Shown here piece by piece: positions 6,554 through 15,147 of a stretch of DNA of 64,000 nt. Source of the DNA: Lentzea tibetensis. Its GTDB lineage: Bacteria > Actinomycetota > Actinomycetes > Mycobacteriales > Pseudonocardiaceae. The notes beneath the pieces were generated by a model. The model saw only the letters and a program-made list of their open reading frames with translations. It was not told the DNA's origin and did no database searches. Where the stretch lies: NCBI RefSeq assembly GCF_007845675.1, contig NZ_VOBR01000008.1, positions 124,001 through 188,000 on the forward strand. Direction: 5' to 3'. Numbering within the stretch: the stretch's first letter is position 1; every line of letters begins with the position of its first letter. A program made the translations under genes and the position numbers.

Positions 6554-9500
6554 GTGACATACGACTATGAGGCGCTTCTCGATGAAGCGTTTCAGATGGT
6601 GTGTCAAGCCCTCCTGGTTGCTGAACACAAGGACGTGCAATGCCTGCCAGTAGGCATGCCCGACGGCGGGCGAGATGCGCTTCGTTACGTTGACGATGGA
6701 CATGGGATCATCGTCTACCAGGTAAAATTTGCACGTAAGCCTAATATGATCAAGGACCCACTCAAGTGGCTGATTAATGCTATTGACGACGAGCTGCCCA
6801 AGATCGCTAATCTCGCTTCCCGAGGGGCACGCAAGTATGTCCTGATTACCAACATGTCAACATCGTCTCACCTCGACATAGGGAAGCTAGACAAACTAAA
6901 CAAGCACTTCAAAAAGAGTCTTCCTATTCCTGCCCTTTGTTGGTGGAGGGATGATCTCGATAGGCGTCTAGACAACAACTTTGACCTTAAGCTTCGCTAC
7001 CCAGCGCTCCTAACGGGAGCGGACATCCCGCGGTTGATAATGGAGGCTGGACCGTCGCTTACAGAGGAACGGCGACGAGCCACGGCCTTGATCGCCTATC
7101 TCTCACATCAACATGAGCAAGACTCGACACTTCGATTCAAGCAGGCGGAAGTCGAGAGTCAACTTCTTGACCTGTTCGTCGACGTCCCTATGACATCGTT
7201 TCATGGCCCGGCGTTAGGTGCTGATGACCTACAGGGTCGAGCCTTTCGAAGGTTTATATTCACTAAAGCGCAGATAACTCGTTACCGTAGTAAATCGAGA
7301 CTGCGTCCGGCAGCAATGCTAACTGAGAACGAAGTCCATGGGTTCCAGCCAGGCGGTCGTCAACAACCGCCTGCCCATGCGGCCGCAGATGTTCTTCTGG
7401 ACCCATTCTTTCATCAAGGTGTAAATCGTGTGGTTCTGGAAGGTGCGCCTGGACAGGGTAAGTCGACACTAGCCCAATACGTTGCTCAGGTTCAGAGAGT
7501 CCGCATTCTGAAAGAGCACGCGGGCATAGCGAAGCTTCCAGACCGCCATCGAGACAGTCCGGTAATGCTTCCTATTAAGATCGAATTGCGTGACATCGCG
7601 ATGTGGTTGCGTGGTATCGACCCCTGGGCGTCATCACCAGGCGAGGAGCATGGGCGTGCCAAAACACTGGAATCTGCAATAGCGGGTCACATAGCCCGTT
7701 ATTCGGGCGGCTTTGACTTCGCTGTGTCGGATGTACATGAGGTTGTCGGAAATCGTCCCGTACTTTTGATACTAGATGCGCTAGATGAAGTAGCCGATCT
7801 AGATGACCGATTGCTAGTTGTCGACGAGATAACAGCGGCTCTCGTTCGCATGGACTCCACAGGGCAACGGCTGAGTGTCATCGTCACCAGCCGCCCAACT
7901 GCGATAGCAAACTCACCCACGCTGTCAGGTAAGAAGTTTGCCTACTTTTCATTGGCCTCAATAGATCAAAGCTTGGCACTTGAGTACACGTCTAAATGGG
8001 CCAAGGTTCGAGGCTTGTCAGCCAACGACATAATGCAACTGCAACGGACCCTACGTCTAAAGCTGCAGTCTTCCCATACGGCCGAACTTGGGAAGAATAC
8101 AATGCAACTTTCTATCCTGCTGAATCTTATTCATGTCCGTGGCGAGAGTCTGCCAGACAAACGAACTGCACTGTACGACACCTATGTCGATGTCTTCCTT
8201 AACCGCGAATCGGAAAAGAGTCCCGTAGTCCGCGACAATCGGGAATTGCTCGTTAGCATACACCAGTTCCTGGGTTACTACCTTCACGCCCTAGCTGAGA
8301 AGGATAAGTCTAGCGGTCGAATAGAAACAAGTGAGCTACGCGCACTGCTAGTCGAATATCTCGAGAACGAGGGGCACCCGACAGAACTCGTCGACTACCT
8401 GTGGAGTGGCGTTGTTGAACGTGTCGTTGCTCTCGTATCTCGCGTCGAAGGCACGTACGAATTTGAGGTTCAGCCACTTCGTGAGTACTTCGCTGCACGG
8501 TACCTTTACGACACGGCATCGTATTCACCGTCCGGTCACGAGCGCGCCGGGACTAAGCCGGAACGCTTCGCAGGAATTGCGGGAAACACGTACTGGCTGA
8601 ACGTTACGCGTTTCTATGCTGGGTGCTTTAGTGTAGGAGAGTTGCGGGACCTAGCGGATCGTGTGTGCGATCTGTTTGATCCCGAATTGTCCGGATATCA
8701 TATGTTGTTCCCTCGTAGTTTGGCCTTCTTTCTCCTTGAAGATTGGGTCTTCAACCAGTCACCCAAGGCAGTAAATCAGGTTGTGGAGAAGGTATTTGAT
8801 GATGTAGGAATCCGATGGTTGTTCGCTTCAGATCCGAGCTTGGATGGTCAACGAAACACACAACTCTCCCCAAAGTCGGGTGGATCAAGACTTGTTGCAC
8901 TATTCCTGGAACGCATAGGGCATACACGAAGCGGTGATCAACATATCGCATTGTGCAACGGAATTGCGATACACGATCCTGCGGGGGCGATGACGCGGAA
9001 CTGGCTTGCGGATAATACGTCTTGGTTTGAGGATTACCCGCTGGAGTGGGCGCATCTAGCCGGGGTGACGGGTCTTATCAGTCGTATGACGCCTCAAGAG
9101 TCGGATAGGTTCCTGAATGCGGATGCAAGTCGAGAGGCTCGACTATCAACGCTTCTAATCTATGGCAATGAGCATGTATACGCTTCACGTGAAATTCTGA
9201 ATGAAGTTTGCCGAATTGCCCTAAACAATCGCAGTACTGCGATTAGCCTGCGTCGAACACCGTCACCGCTGGCCTTATGGGCGAACGTGGTGATCTATAC
9301 GCCATGGAGCGCGTTCGCTACGGGTGATATTCCACCTGAGAACTTTTTCCGTGCGTTCAACAGCGACGAAAATCCAAGGATTGCTTCACTGCGTAAGGTA
9401 AGTGCAGAACTTGAAGCCGTTCTGCTCTCAATAAATGCCAGCAAATCCAAGGGCGATCTGTCACCATTTGGCTTTGCCCGAACATTTACTCAAACCTTGT

Positions 9501-10345
9501 TGGAGCAGTTTGGTTTTTGCTGGAGCGCCTTAGAGATCGCGAACATTGGAGCGTCCATACCGGATCAAAACGAACGGGGCGCGGGTGCGGGGGCGCTATT
9601 CGACTCTAGTTTCCCGTTGATTGACAGGCTACGCAACGCGCGGCGGCGCGGAAATCAGAAGCAGTGGTGGCTCGAACAGTATAGTCGAATTGAATCGCCC
9701 TCCGACGCTGCTACTTGGGCGATAGCCTTCTTCTCATGGGCTAGAGGAGATGTTCACCTGTCCCTCATCGGGCATTTCGACGACGTGATTCAACGTATGG
9801 ACTCTACGCATCGCGACAGTCTCATCGGTGCAGCAGCTGTGACGGAGCAATATTCGGGCCGGGTGCCAGATCTTCACGATGCGGGTGGCAGTCTTGCAGA
9901 ACTGAACTCGGTTCATTCGTCTACCCGCGCTATGTACCTTGAAAAGATGCCGCTTTCTGCAGCTGTTGACTTCCTAAAGAGGGACGTTGCTACTCTTGCA
10001 CTCACTCCAGCTCTGGCGGTGCGATACACGCGATTGATTGCGCGGGCTGGTGCATCAGAGGATATCGACTGGACTGAGTGTCTAGAGATCGTCCGCTTGA
10101 TTAATAATACGAAGGAACTTGCGTATGACCAGCCGCTTAGTCGGACATCCTATCGCGAGTTTGGCACTGTCTCGGTCGATCTCTGTAAGGAGATTCTGGA
10201 TAACGCTTGGGAATTGCCTGATATGTTCGTATCGCTTGCCTTTATGTGGAGCGGCGGCCCCAAGCGAGTCCGTGCTGTGCAGGACATAGCGCAGGAGCGT
10301 GGCTGGTTTGAGCACAACTATCTACCTCGTAGGTCATCTCGGTAG
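6554..10345 (+). CDS. PD-(D/E)xK nuclease-NACHT STAND NTPase, probable antiphage defence protein, 1263 aa
   Basis: Residues about 1-150 form a restriction-endonuclease-like domain: MPDGGRDAL (D37/D41) followed by IVYQVKF (Q56-x-K58), the D...QxK pattern of Mrr-like nucleases. A NACHT ATPase follows: Walker A EGAPGQGKST (residues 296-305), Walker B with the NACHT acidic pair LLILDALDEV (404-413), and VTSRP as sensor (444-448). The C-terminal 750 residues are helical without an obvious repeat and would be the sensor. NACHT proteins with N-terminal effectors are established bacterial antiphage defences in which target recognition activates the effector; here effector action would be DNA cleavage (inference). 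GTG 6554 has GAAGGAGG upstream. G+C is near half by eye, far below the chromosome, consistent with transfer. It stands alone, bounded by two 92-bp direct repeats. Confidence 0.85.
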   Translation: MTYDYEALLDEAFQMVCQALLVAEHKDVQCLPVGMPDGGRDALRYVDDGHGIIVYQVKFARKPNMIKDPLKWLINAIDDELPKIANLASRGARKYVLITNMSTSSHLDIGKLDKLNKHFKKSLPIPALCWWRDDLDRRLDNNFDLKLRYPALLTGADIPRLIMEAGPSLTEERRRATALIAYLSHQHEQDSTLRFKQAEVESQLLDLFVDVPMTSFHGPALGADDLQGRAFRRFIFTKAQITRYRSKSRLRPAAMLTENEVHGFQPGGRQQPPAHAAADVLLDPFFHQGVNRVVLEGAPGQGKSTLAQYVAQVQRVRILKEHAGIAKLPDRHRDSPVMLPIKIELRDIAMWLRGIDPWASSPGEEHGRAKTLESAIAGHIARYSGGFDFAVSDVHEVVGNRPVLLILDALDEVADLDDRLLVVDEITAALVRMDSTGQRLSVIVTSRPTAIANSPTLSGKKFAYFSLASIDQSLALEYTSKWAKVRGLSANDIMQLQRTLRLKLQSSHTAELGKNTMQLSILLNLIHVRGESLPDKRTALYDTYVDVFLNRESEKSPVVRDNRELLVSIHQFLGYYLHALAEKDKSSGRIETSELRALLVEYLENEGHPTELVDYLWSGVVERVVALVSRVEGTYEFEVQPLREYFAARYLYDTASYSPSGHERAGTKPERFAGIAGNTYWLNVTRFYAGCFSVGELRDLADRVCDLFDPELSGYHMLFPRSLAFFLLEDWVFNQSPKAVNQVVEKVFDDVGIRWLFASDPSLDGQRNTQLSPKSGGSRLVALFLERIGHTRSGDQHIALCNGIAIHDPAGAMTRNWLADNTSWFEDYPLEWAHLAGVTGLISRMTPQESDRFLNADASREARLSTLLIYGNEHVYASREILNEVCRIALNNRSTAISLRRTPSPLALWANVVIYTPWSAFATGDIPPENFFRAFNSDENPRIASLRKVSAELEAVLLSINASKSKGDLSPFGFARTFTQTLLEQFGFCWSALEIANIGASIPDQNERGAGAGALFDSSFPLIDRLRNARRRGNQKQWWLEQYSRIESPSDAATWAIAFFSWARGDVHLSLIGHFDDVIQRMDSTHRDSLIGAAAVTEQYSGRVPDLHDAGGSLAELNSVHSSTRAMYLEKMPLSAAVDFLKRDVATLALTPALAVRYTRLIARAGASEDIDWTECLEIVRLINNTKELAYDQPLSRTSYREFGTVSVDLCKEILDNAWELPDMFVSLAFMWSGGPKRVRAVQDIAQERGWFEHNYLPRRSSR

Positions 10346-10440
10346 GCCCGCGGGTATGACAGCCACTAGCCGCGGTGACCAGCCACCTCGAAGGAGTGTG
10401 CGACCGCTGAGGAGCGCCACCGGTCGATGACCCGTGAAGC
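10346..10440. other. Gap after the NACHT gene, no gene seen
   Basis: The stretch between the NACHT stop and the tRNA-like remnant at 10441 contains no frame with coding character on either strand and no clear terminator. From 10441 to 10711 the gap continues with the tRNA-Ser-like remnant, the second 92-bp repeat and one arm of a 20-bp inverted repeat, listed separately. Confidence 0.5.
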
Positions 10441-10497
10441 GCAGACCTCAAGAACGGGCGAGGGGCAACCTCCGTGGGTTCAGATCCCACCGTTGCC
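10441..10497 (+). pseudogene. Degenerate tRNA-Ser-like 3' fragment
   Basis: GCAGACCTCAAGAACGGGCG leads into GAGGGGCAACCTCC (serine-type long variable arm) and a perfect T arm GTGGG-TTCAGAT-CCCAC, then CGTTGCCG in place of the acceptor strand CGCCACCG. The sequence parallels the tRNA-Ser(CGA) 3' fragment at 56598-56650 but the acceptor strand and anticodon loop are altered and there is no 5' half. It is best read as the decayed scar of an earlier integration at a tRNA-Ser-type site inside the left element. Confidence 0.55.
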
Positions 10498-10565
10498 GTC
10501 GTTTGCACTAACTCGCAGGTGAGCGACCGCAGACGTGTTGTAGCGCGTCGGACGGAGGCGTTCAC

Positions 10566-10657
10566 CTGTCCCACCTGTCCCATTGGTCCTGACAGCAGGG
10601 TTGAGCTGCACTTTCAGGTGGGACAGGACTCTGATCGAGCTGTCCCACCTGTCCCAG
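10566..10657 (+). repeat. 92-bp iteron-like repeat, copy B
   Basis: This is the direct copy of 5797-5888, ungapped, with CTGTCCCACCTGTCCCA at its left end, the inverted TTTCAGGTGGGACAGG in the middle and CTGTCCCACCTGTCCCA again at its right end. Its forward and reverse iterons are cleaner than in copy A. Together the copies bracket about 4.7 kb with the NACHT gene. Confidence 0.7.
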
Positions 10658-10711
10658 AGGTGTTCGTGTACGGGCTGGAACGGGGAGGGGTGGCGGTTCA
10701 TACTCGAACGC

Positions 10712-11077
10712 ATGTTCGATGTACGCGGTCCGATCGGAGCAAACCTGCCTGAGCTGCATGGTCAGCAGATCTACATCCGACCACCACGTCCGGTCTGGGT
10801 GGATCTAGGTGCAGTGTTCCGAATCGGCCGGCCGCGCAGGCACGTCGCGGACGGCATGGACATGCAGGCCACTGTGCCGGGCGAGTTGAGCATCTGGTCC
10901 GTGACCACCACCGGCCACTGGGTCGGCTACGTCTCGTTCGCACTCACGCAGCAACACCGCGCCGTTCGAGTGTCTCAGTGGGTCCTAGAAGACGCGCTGC
11001 GACCACGACAAGACGCGCCTGCTCGCCCAGAGCAGCGTGGCTATGACAGCCGTGGCGGTCCACACAGAAGGCTCTGA
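10712..11077 (+). CDS. Hypothetical element protein, 121 aa
   Basis: From the ATG at 10712 the protein contains DLGAVFRIGRPRRHVADGMD and then GELSIWSVTTTGHWVGYVSF and ends in an arginine-rich tail. It is soluble and probably mostly beta in the middle. Similar short proteins occur near the ends of actinomycete integrative elements, but no function is known to me. The frame can be extended upstream to 10583, but this would run through the 92-bp repeat and the inverted-repeat arm, so the internal ATG is preferred. It is the last gene before the tRNA-Pro boundary. Confidence 0.55.
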   Translation: MFDVRGPIGANLPELHGQQIYIRPPRPVWVDLGAVFRIGRPRRHVADGMDMQATVPGELSIWSVTTTGHWVGYVSFALTQQHRAVRVSQWVLEDALRPRQDAPARPEQRGYDSRGGPHRRL

Positions 11078-11369
<292 letters not shown>

Positions 11370-11378
11370 GTAGTTCCT

Positions 11379-11423
11379 GTAGGGCCTGTATATCCGCAGA
11401 AAGCGCGGATATACAGGCCCTAC
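11379..11423 (+). terminator. 19-bp hairpin after the tRNA-Pro fragment
   Basis: GTAGGGCCTGTATATCCGC (11379-11397) pairs perfectly with 11405-11423 across a 7-base loop and is followed by GGTGTTTT. It lies ten bases after the tRNA 3' end and is most likely the native terminator of the original tRNA-Pro gene. Confidence 0.8.
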
Positions 11424-11457
11424 GGTGTTTTCTGGGGACCTAGCCCCCAGACCCCAG

Positions 11458-11475
11458 CCGGGGGCAAGCCCCCGG
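11458..11475. repeat. GC-rich palindrome CCGGGGGC-aa-GCCCCCGG
   Basis: A short perfect hairpin sits within a C/G-run-rich stretch (11432-11483) between the tRNA-Pro terminator and the PASTA lipoprotein gene. It could serve as a second terminator for the minus-strand lipoprotein gene, whose stop is at 11516, but there is no T-run. Confidence 0.45.
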
Positions 11476-11515
11476 ACCCCCGGTTCGCCCACCAACGCGG
11501 TGCTCGCGTTCTTGG

Positions 11516-11893
11516 CTAGCGTTCGCCGATCTTCTTCGCGGACAGGGTGATGGGCGTCGTGCAGTCGACGACCTGCCCGGCGGCGACGCTTTGCGCGGTG
11601 GTGGTCCAGTTGCGGTCGAGCGCGAGGATGCGGCCCTGGCCCGTCGCGTCCTCCTCGCGGAGGAAGTAGAGCCCGGCCGCCTGCATGGTGTCCTGCGCGG
11701 TCTGGTGGACCATGCCCACGACGGCGGGCACCGTGCACGTCTTCGCGGGCGCCTTCGCCGCTGGCGGCGGTGCCGCGCTCGTCACCGTCTCGGTGACCAC
11801 GCTGGGCGGAGCGGTGGTCGTCGTGTTCGCAGCCGGTGGGATGGCGCAGCCCGCAGCGGCGAAGCAGAGGAGTGAGGCGGCGATGCGGCTCAT
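11516..11893 (-). CDS. PASTA-domain-like lipoprotein, 125 aa
   Basis: The ATG at 11893 (GAAGGA ribosome-binding site upstream) gives a signal peptide ending in the lipobox FAAAGC, so the protein is probably membrane-anchored outside the cell. A Thr/Pro/Ala-rich linker follows, and then one PASTA-like domain (TVPAVVGMVHQTAQDTMQAA, then a beta-rich tail to ITLSAKKIGER). PASTA domains bind peptidoglycan fragments or muropeptides in serine/threonine kinases and penicillin-binding proteins; here it stands alone. A longer frame to 11983 lacks a signal peptide at its start and is not supported. It is the first chromosomal gene after the element boundary. Confidence 0.75.
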   Translation of the reverse strand: MSRIAASLLCFAAAGCAIPPAANTTTTAPPSVVTETVTSAAPPPAAKAPAKTCTVPAVVGMVHQTAQDTMQAAGLYFLREEDATGQGRILALDRNWTTTAQSVAAGQVVDCTTPITLSAKKIGER

Positions 11894-12098
11894 GCGGGTC
11901 CTTCGGTTGTCCGGATTCGGGTTCGCCGGTGGTTGTTCGGCCTCCGCCCGAAGCGCGTTACTCAAGGGAACCAGCGCGAACACAGCGGAAGTTCAGCCGT
12001 TCGAGTGGTCATCTAACGGTTTTCCACAGGCACCGATCGAGGCGTTGTAGGTTCGCTCCCGGCTACAGCGGACGCCACTGAGGCTCCTCCGGTCCCGG

Positions 12099-13505
12099 AT
12101 GGAGTGGGTGCCTCCAAAGCACGTCGCGCAAGACGTGCCCGCGATCTCAACCTTTCGAGCTGCTCCAGGCGATGACCTCTGGCTCAGCAGCGTTGGCCGG
12201 GCAACGTTCGCGGAGGATGTTGTGTGGACGGATGATCTGAACCCATTGCTGGCCTGTGACAGGCCTACGCACATCGCGATGCGCTGCTGGTGCACCGGTG
12301 AGACGGTGAACATGGTGCGCCGGCAGCGCAAGCAGTTCGGGAAGACCGGCGGGCAGCTCGTGCCCGCCGCGCGCACGGCGGGGCAGCAGGCCCTCGAAGC
12401 GGCGTTGTTGCTGGCGGTCAACCGCACGATGGCGGGCATGCGGCGGCGCGGGCATCCGCTCCGGCCCACGGCGGTCGTCGGGCGGGTGCACCTCGGTTCG
12501 CCGGTGCTGGCGCTCGAGGTCGACCCGGTGGTGGTCGAGCTCCTGCTGGGCCAGGCGTTGCCGTTGCGCGCGGGTGACGAGCTGATCGGCATCAGAGGGT
12601 TGCGGCCGGTGCCCGGACGCGACCACCTCGACCTGGTCGGGCGGCACGGTGCGGTGCGGCTGCTCGGGGTCACCAAGAACGTGTGGCGGGATGCCCTCGA
12701 CCGCATCGGCACGCCGGTCGAGAGCACTGCGGAGCCTCCCGCCGGGCCCGTCAAGCTCATGAGCGGTGTGCTGCGGCGGTTACCGCTGTGGAAGGGCGCG
12801 GCGTGGCTGGACGTGGTGCCGTCGAACGACTCGCTGGAGATCTACTGGCGCGGTGGGCCGTCCAGCTGGTCGATGGCGGAGATCCTGAGCGGCTCGTCGG
12901 CCGCGTTGCCAAAGGTGTCCGCCAGTCCGCACGACATGTCGGACGTGGTGCGCGGTGTCGCGCTGTCGGACGTGAAAGTCGGGCGGGGAACCGGAGCCGA
13001 GCCCGAGCGGGCGTGGATGGAGTGGGTGATCGCCACGTTCCCCGGACCCGCGCTGAACGAGCACGCGGTGCGGTCGGACCACGTCGAGCTGCTGCCCGGT
13101 GGCTGGGAGCACGACGACATGCGGACGGCGCTCGCGCGGCGTGACGTGGGGGCGGTCTACCGGCTGCTCGAACGGCGCGGCGTCGCGCGGGAGCGGATCG
13201 GTGAGCTCACCGGGCAGTCGCCCGTCGAGGTCGCCGCGATCGCCGGCGGGCGGCGGGTCGAGTCGTACGAGTTGCTCAGCCGGATCGCGAACGGGCTCGG
13301 TGTGCCGCGCGGGTACATGGGGCTGGCGTTCGACGAAGAGGTTCCGGCCTGCGACTGCGCGGACGACGAGACGGCGAAGCGCAGGCGGTTCCTGCAGCAC
13401 GCCGCGGCGGTCACGGTCGGCTTCGCCGTTTTCGGGGAGTACTCGGGGAACTGGGGCCCGTGCTCCTGCGAGCTGACGGCGCGCCGGCGCGCGATCAGCG
13501 CCTGA
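12099..13505 (+). CDS. Protein with C-terminal XRE-type HTH, 468 aa
   Basis: The first 340 residues match no family I recognise. Residues about 341-410 (RTALARRDVGAVYRLLERRG, then GELTGQSPVEVAAIAGGRR and ANGLGVPRGYMGLAFDE) form the HTH module usually found at the N-terminus of a class of Pseudonocardiales regulators. In those proteins it is followed by RR..L.HAAAVT and a long TPR domain; here the protein stops 45 residues later (RRRFLQHAAAVTVGFAVFGE...). It may be a fusion of an unknown gene to a truncated regulator, and translation could also initiate at the internal ATG at 13120. There is no stop between the parts. The true start of the long protein is uncertain. Confidence 0.55.
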   Translation: MEWVPPKHVAQDVPAISTFRAAPGDDLWLSSVGRATFAEDVVWTDDLNPLLACDRPTHIAMRCWCTGETVNMVRRQRKQFGKTGGQLVPAARTAGQQALEAALLLAVNRTMAGMRRRGHPLRPTAVVGRVHLGSPVLALEVDPVVVELLLGQALPLRAGDELIGIRGLRPVPGRDHLDLVGRHGAVRLLGVTKNVWRDALDRIGTPVESTAEPPAGPVKLMSGVLRRLPLWKGAAWLDVVPSNDSLEIYWRGGPSSWSMAEILSGSSAALPKVSASPHDMSDVVRGVALSDVKVGRGTGAEPERAWMEWVIATFPGPALNEHAVRSDHVELLPGGWEHDDMRTALARRDVGAVYRLLERRGVARERIGELTGQSPVEVAAIAGGRRVESYELLSRIANGLGVPRGYMGLAFDEEVPACDCADDETAKRRRFLQHAAAVTVGFAVFGEYSGNWGPCSCELTARRRAISA

Positions 13506-13530
13506 ACAACACACGCTTCGAGGGGTGGAA

Positions 13531-13671
13531 ATGCTCGCACAGTCAGGTTTCTTCTTCGTACTGCTGTCGTTCCCGTTGTGGGTCATGGTGTTCACCGCGG
13601 TGTGGGCGCGGTCGCCCCGCCGCCGCGCCGACGCGTTGAAGGTGTTGCGCGTGGTGTTGCGCAAGCCCTGA
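13531..13671 (+). CDS. Membrane mini-protein, 46 aa
   Basis: GAGGGGTGG precedes an ATG at 13531 that opens MLAQSGFFFVLLSFPLWVMV..., one membrane helix followed by a strongly basic tail (RSPRRRADALKVLRVVLRKP). This gives a single-pass protein with the tail on the cytoplasmic side by the positive-inside rule. It lies 25 bases after the HTH gene and may be co-transcribed with it. Function unknown. Confidence 0.5.
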   Translation: MLAQSGFFFVLLSFPLWVMVFTAVWARSPRRRADALKVLRVVLRKP

Positions 13672-13716
13672 GCGAAACCCAGGCCGCCGGGTGATCGGCG
13701 TTGCTAGTTTCGGCAG

Positions 13717-14958
13717 GTGGCGACGCAGATCACCCGCAAGCGGCTCGGGCGCGATTTCACGCGGCTGTGGTGGGCCAACGCGATCTCGAACACGGGTGAC
13801 GGGCTGATCCTCGCCGCCGGGCCGCTGCTGCTGGCGTCGCTGACGAACGACCCGACGCTCGTCGCGGGCGCGGTGTTCGTGCAGCGGTTGCCGTGGCTGC
13901 TGTTCGGGCTGGTCAGCGGGGCGCTGGTCGACCGGTTGGACCGGCGGCTGCTGGTCGTGGTCGTCAACGTCCTGCGCGGGCTCGTGGTCGCCGCGCTCAC
14001 CGTCGCGATCGCGACCGGCACAGCATCCATCCCGGTGGTCTACGCGGCGCTGTTCGTGCTCGGCCTCGGTGAGACGTTCGCGGACAACGCAGCGGGCACG
14101 ATGGTGCCGAGCGTCGTCGAGCCGGACCAGCTGCCGAGGGCGATGGCGCGGCTGCAGTACGTCCAGGTCATCGGCAACGGGCTCGTCGCGCCGCCGATCG
14201 GTGCCGCGCTGTTCGTGGTGGCGGCGGCGCTGCCGTACGGGATCGACGCTGCCAGCTTCGTGCTCGCCGCGCTGCTGATCTCGTTCGTGCGCGTCGAACG
14301 GCCACGCGCGACCGAGACGAGCAGGCGCAGGCTCCGCACGGAGATCGCCGAAGGCCTGCGCTGGCTGTGGGCGCACCACGTGGTGCGGCTGCTCGCGTTG
14401 TCGTTGTGCCTGATGAACATCACGCTCATGGGCGCGCTGTCGATCTACGTGCTCTACGCGGAGCAGCGGCTCGGCGTCACCGGTACGGGGTACGGCCTGC
14501 TGCTGACCGCGATGGCGCTCGGCGGCATCCCCGGCACGGTCCTCGCGCCGCGGCTGATCGAGCGGTTCGGGCCCGCGGTGCTGCTGCGGATCGGGCTGGT
14601 GATCGAGACCGGCACGCACCTGTCGCTCGCGCTGACCCGGTCGCCGTGGGTCGCGGGCGCGACCATGGCGCTCTTCGGCGTGCACGCGGCGGTGTTCACC
14701 GTCATCACGGCGTCGCTGCGGCACCGGGCCGTGCCGGACGAGCTGCGCGGCCGGGTCGGCAGCGCCTTCATGTTGCTCGTGATCGGCGGGGTGTCACTCG
14801 GTGCGCTGTTCGGTGGATTCGTCGCGCGGCTGTTCGGAATCGTCGCACCGTTCTGGGCGGCATTCGCAGTCATGACACTGCTGACGATTGGCGCCTGGCG
14901 CCGATTCGGTTCGATACCGCACGATCGGGTGGAACAACTCGACAGTCGCAGTCAGTAG
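13717..14958 (+). CDS. MFS transporter (enterobactin-exporter-like class), 413 aa
   Basis: Twelve hydrophobic stretches can be followed along the protein, with the MFS loop 2-3 signature in GALVDRLDRRLL and a basic central loop around residues 190-220 (RVERPRATETSRRRLR). The first segment reads FTRLWWANAISNTGDGLILA, typical of the MFS branch that contains EntS-like exporters and actinomycete drug exporters. Substrate cannot be predicted. The GTG at 13717 lies six bases after a TAGTTT -10 (13705-13710), so the transcript is probably leaderless. A hairpin after the stop (14963-14993) may end it. Confidence 0.8.
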   Translation: MATQITRKRLGRDFTRLWWANAISNTGDGLILAAGPLLLASLTNDPTLVAGAVFVQRLPWLLFGLVSGALVDRLDRRLLVVVVNVLRGLVVAALTVAIATGTASIPVVYAALFVLGLGETFADNAAGTMVPSVVEPDQLPRAMARLQYVQVIGNGLVAPPIGAALFVVAAALPYGIDAASFVLAALLISFVRVERPRATETSRRRLRTEIAEGLRWLWAHHVVRLLALSLCLMNITLMGALSIYVLYAEQRLGVTGTGYGLLLTAMALGGIPGTVLAPRLIERFGPAVLLRIGLVIETGTHLSLALTRSPWVAGATMALFGVHAAVFTVITASLRHRAVPDELRGRVGSAFMLLVIGGVSLGALFGGFVARLFGIVAPFWAAFAVMTLLTIGAWRRFGSIPHDRVEQLDSRSQ

Positions 14959-14962
14959 GGCC

Positions 14963-14993
14963 ACGGTGGTCCGCATGCACTGTGCGCCACCGT
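14963..14993 (+). terminator. Weak hairpin terminator after the MFS gene
   Basis: ACGGTGG (14963-14969) pairs with CCACCGT (14987-14993), four bases after the MFS stop codon. The loop is long (17 bases) but contains further short complementarity (GCA/TGC). There is no T-run. Confidence 0.35.
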
Positions 14994-15038
14994 TCCGGGT
15001 CAAACACTGCGGAACCAACACGTAGCGTTAACCCTTAC

Positions 15039-15066
15039 GAGTGACTGTTGAAGGTTCAACTCACTC
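15039..15066. promoter_or_regulatory. Palindromic candidate operator
   Basis: GAGTGA-ct-GTTGAA-gg-TTCAAC-TCACTC is an almost perfect palindrome (12 paired positions, a two-base bulge on the left) about 80 bp upstream of the small membrane protein gene at 15148. It is the only A+T-rich palindrome in this gap and probably binds a dimeric regulator. Which regulator is unknown. Confidence 0.5.
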
Positions 15067-15147
15067 AACGTAACAAGCCAGGTGATCGACTCGACACACG
15101 GGCACCGCGTCCGAAGCACGCTGATCTCCACCACGAAAGAAGCCCAG

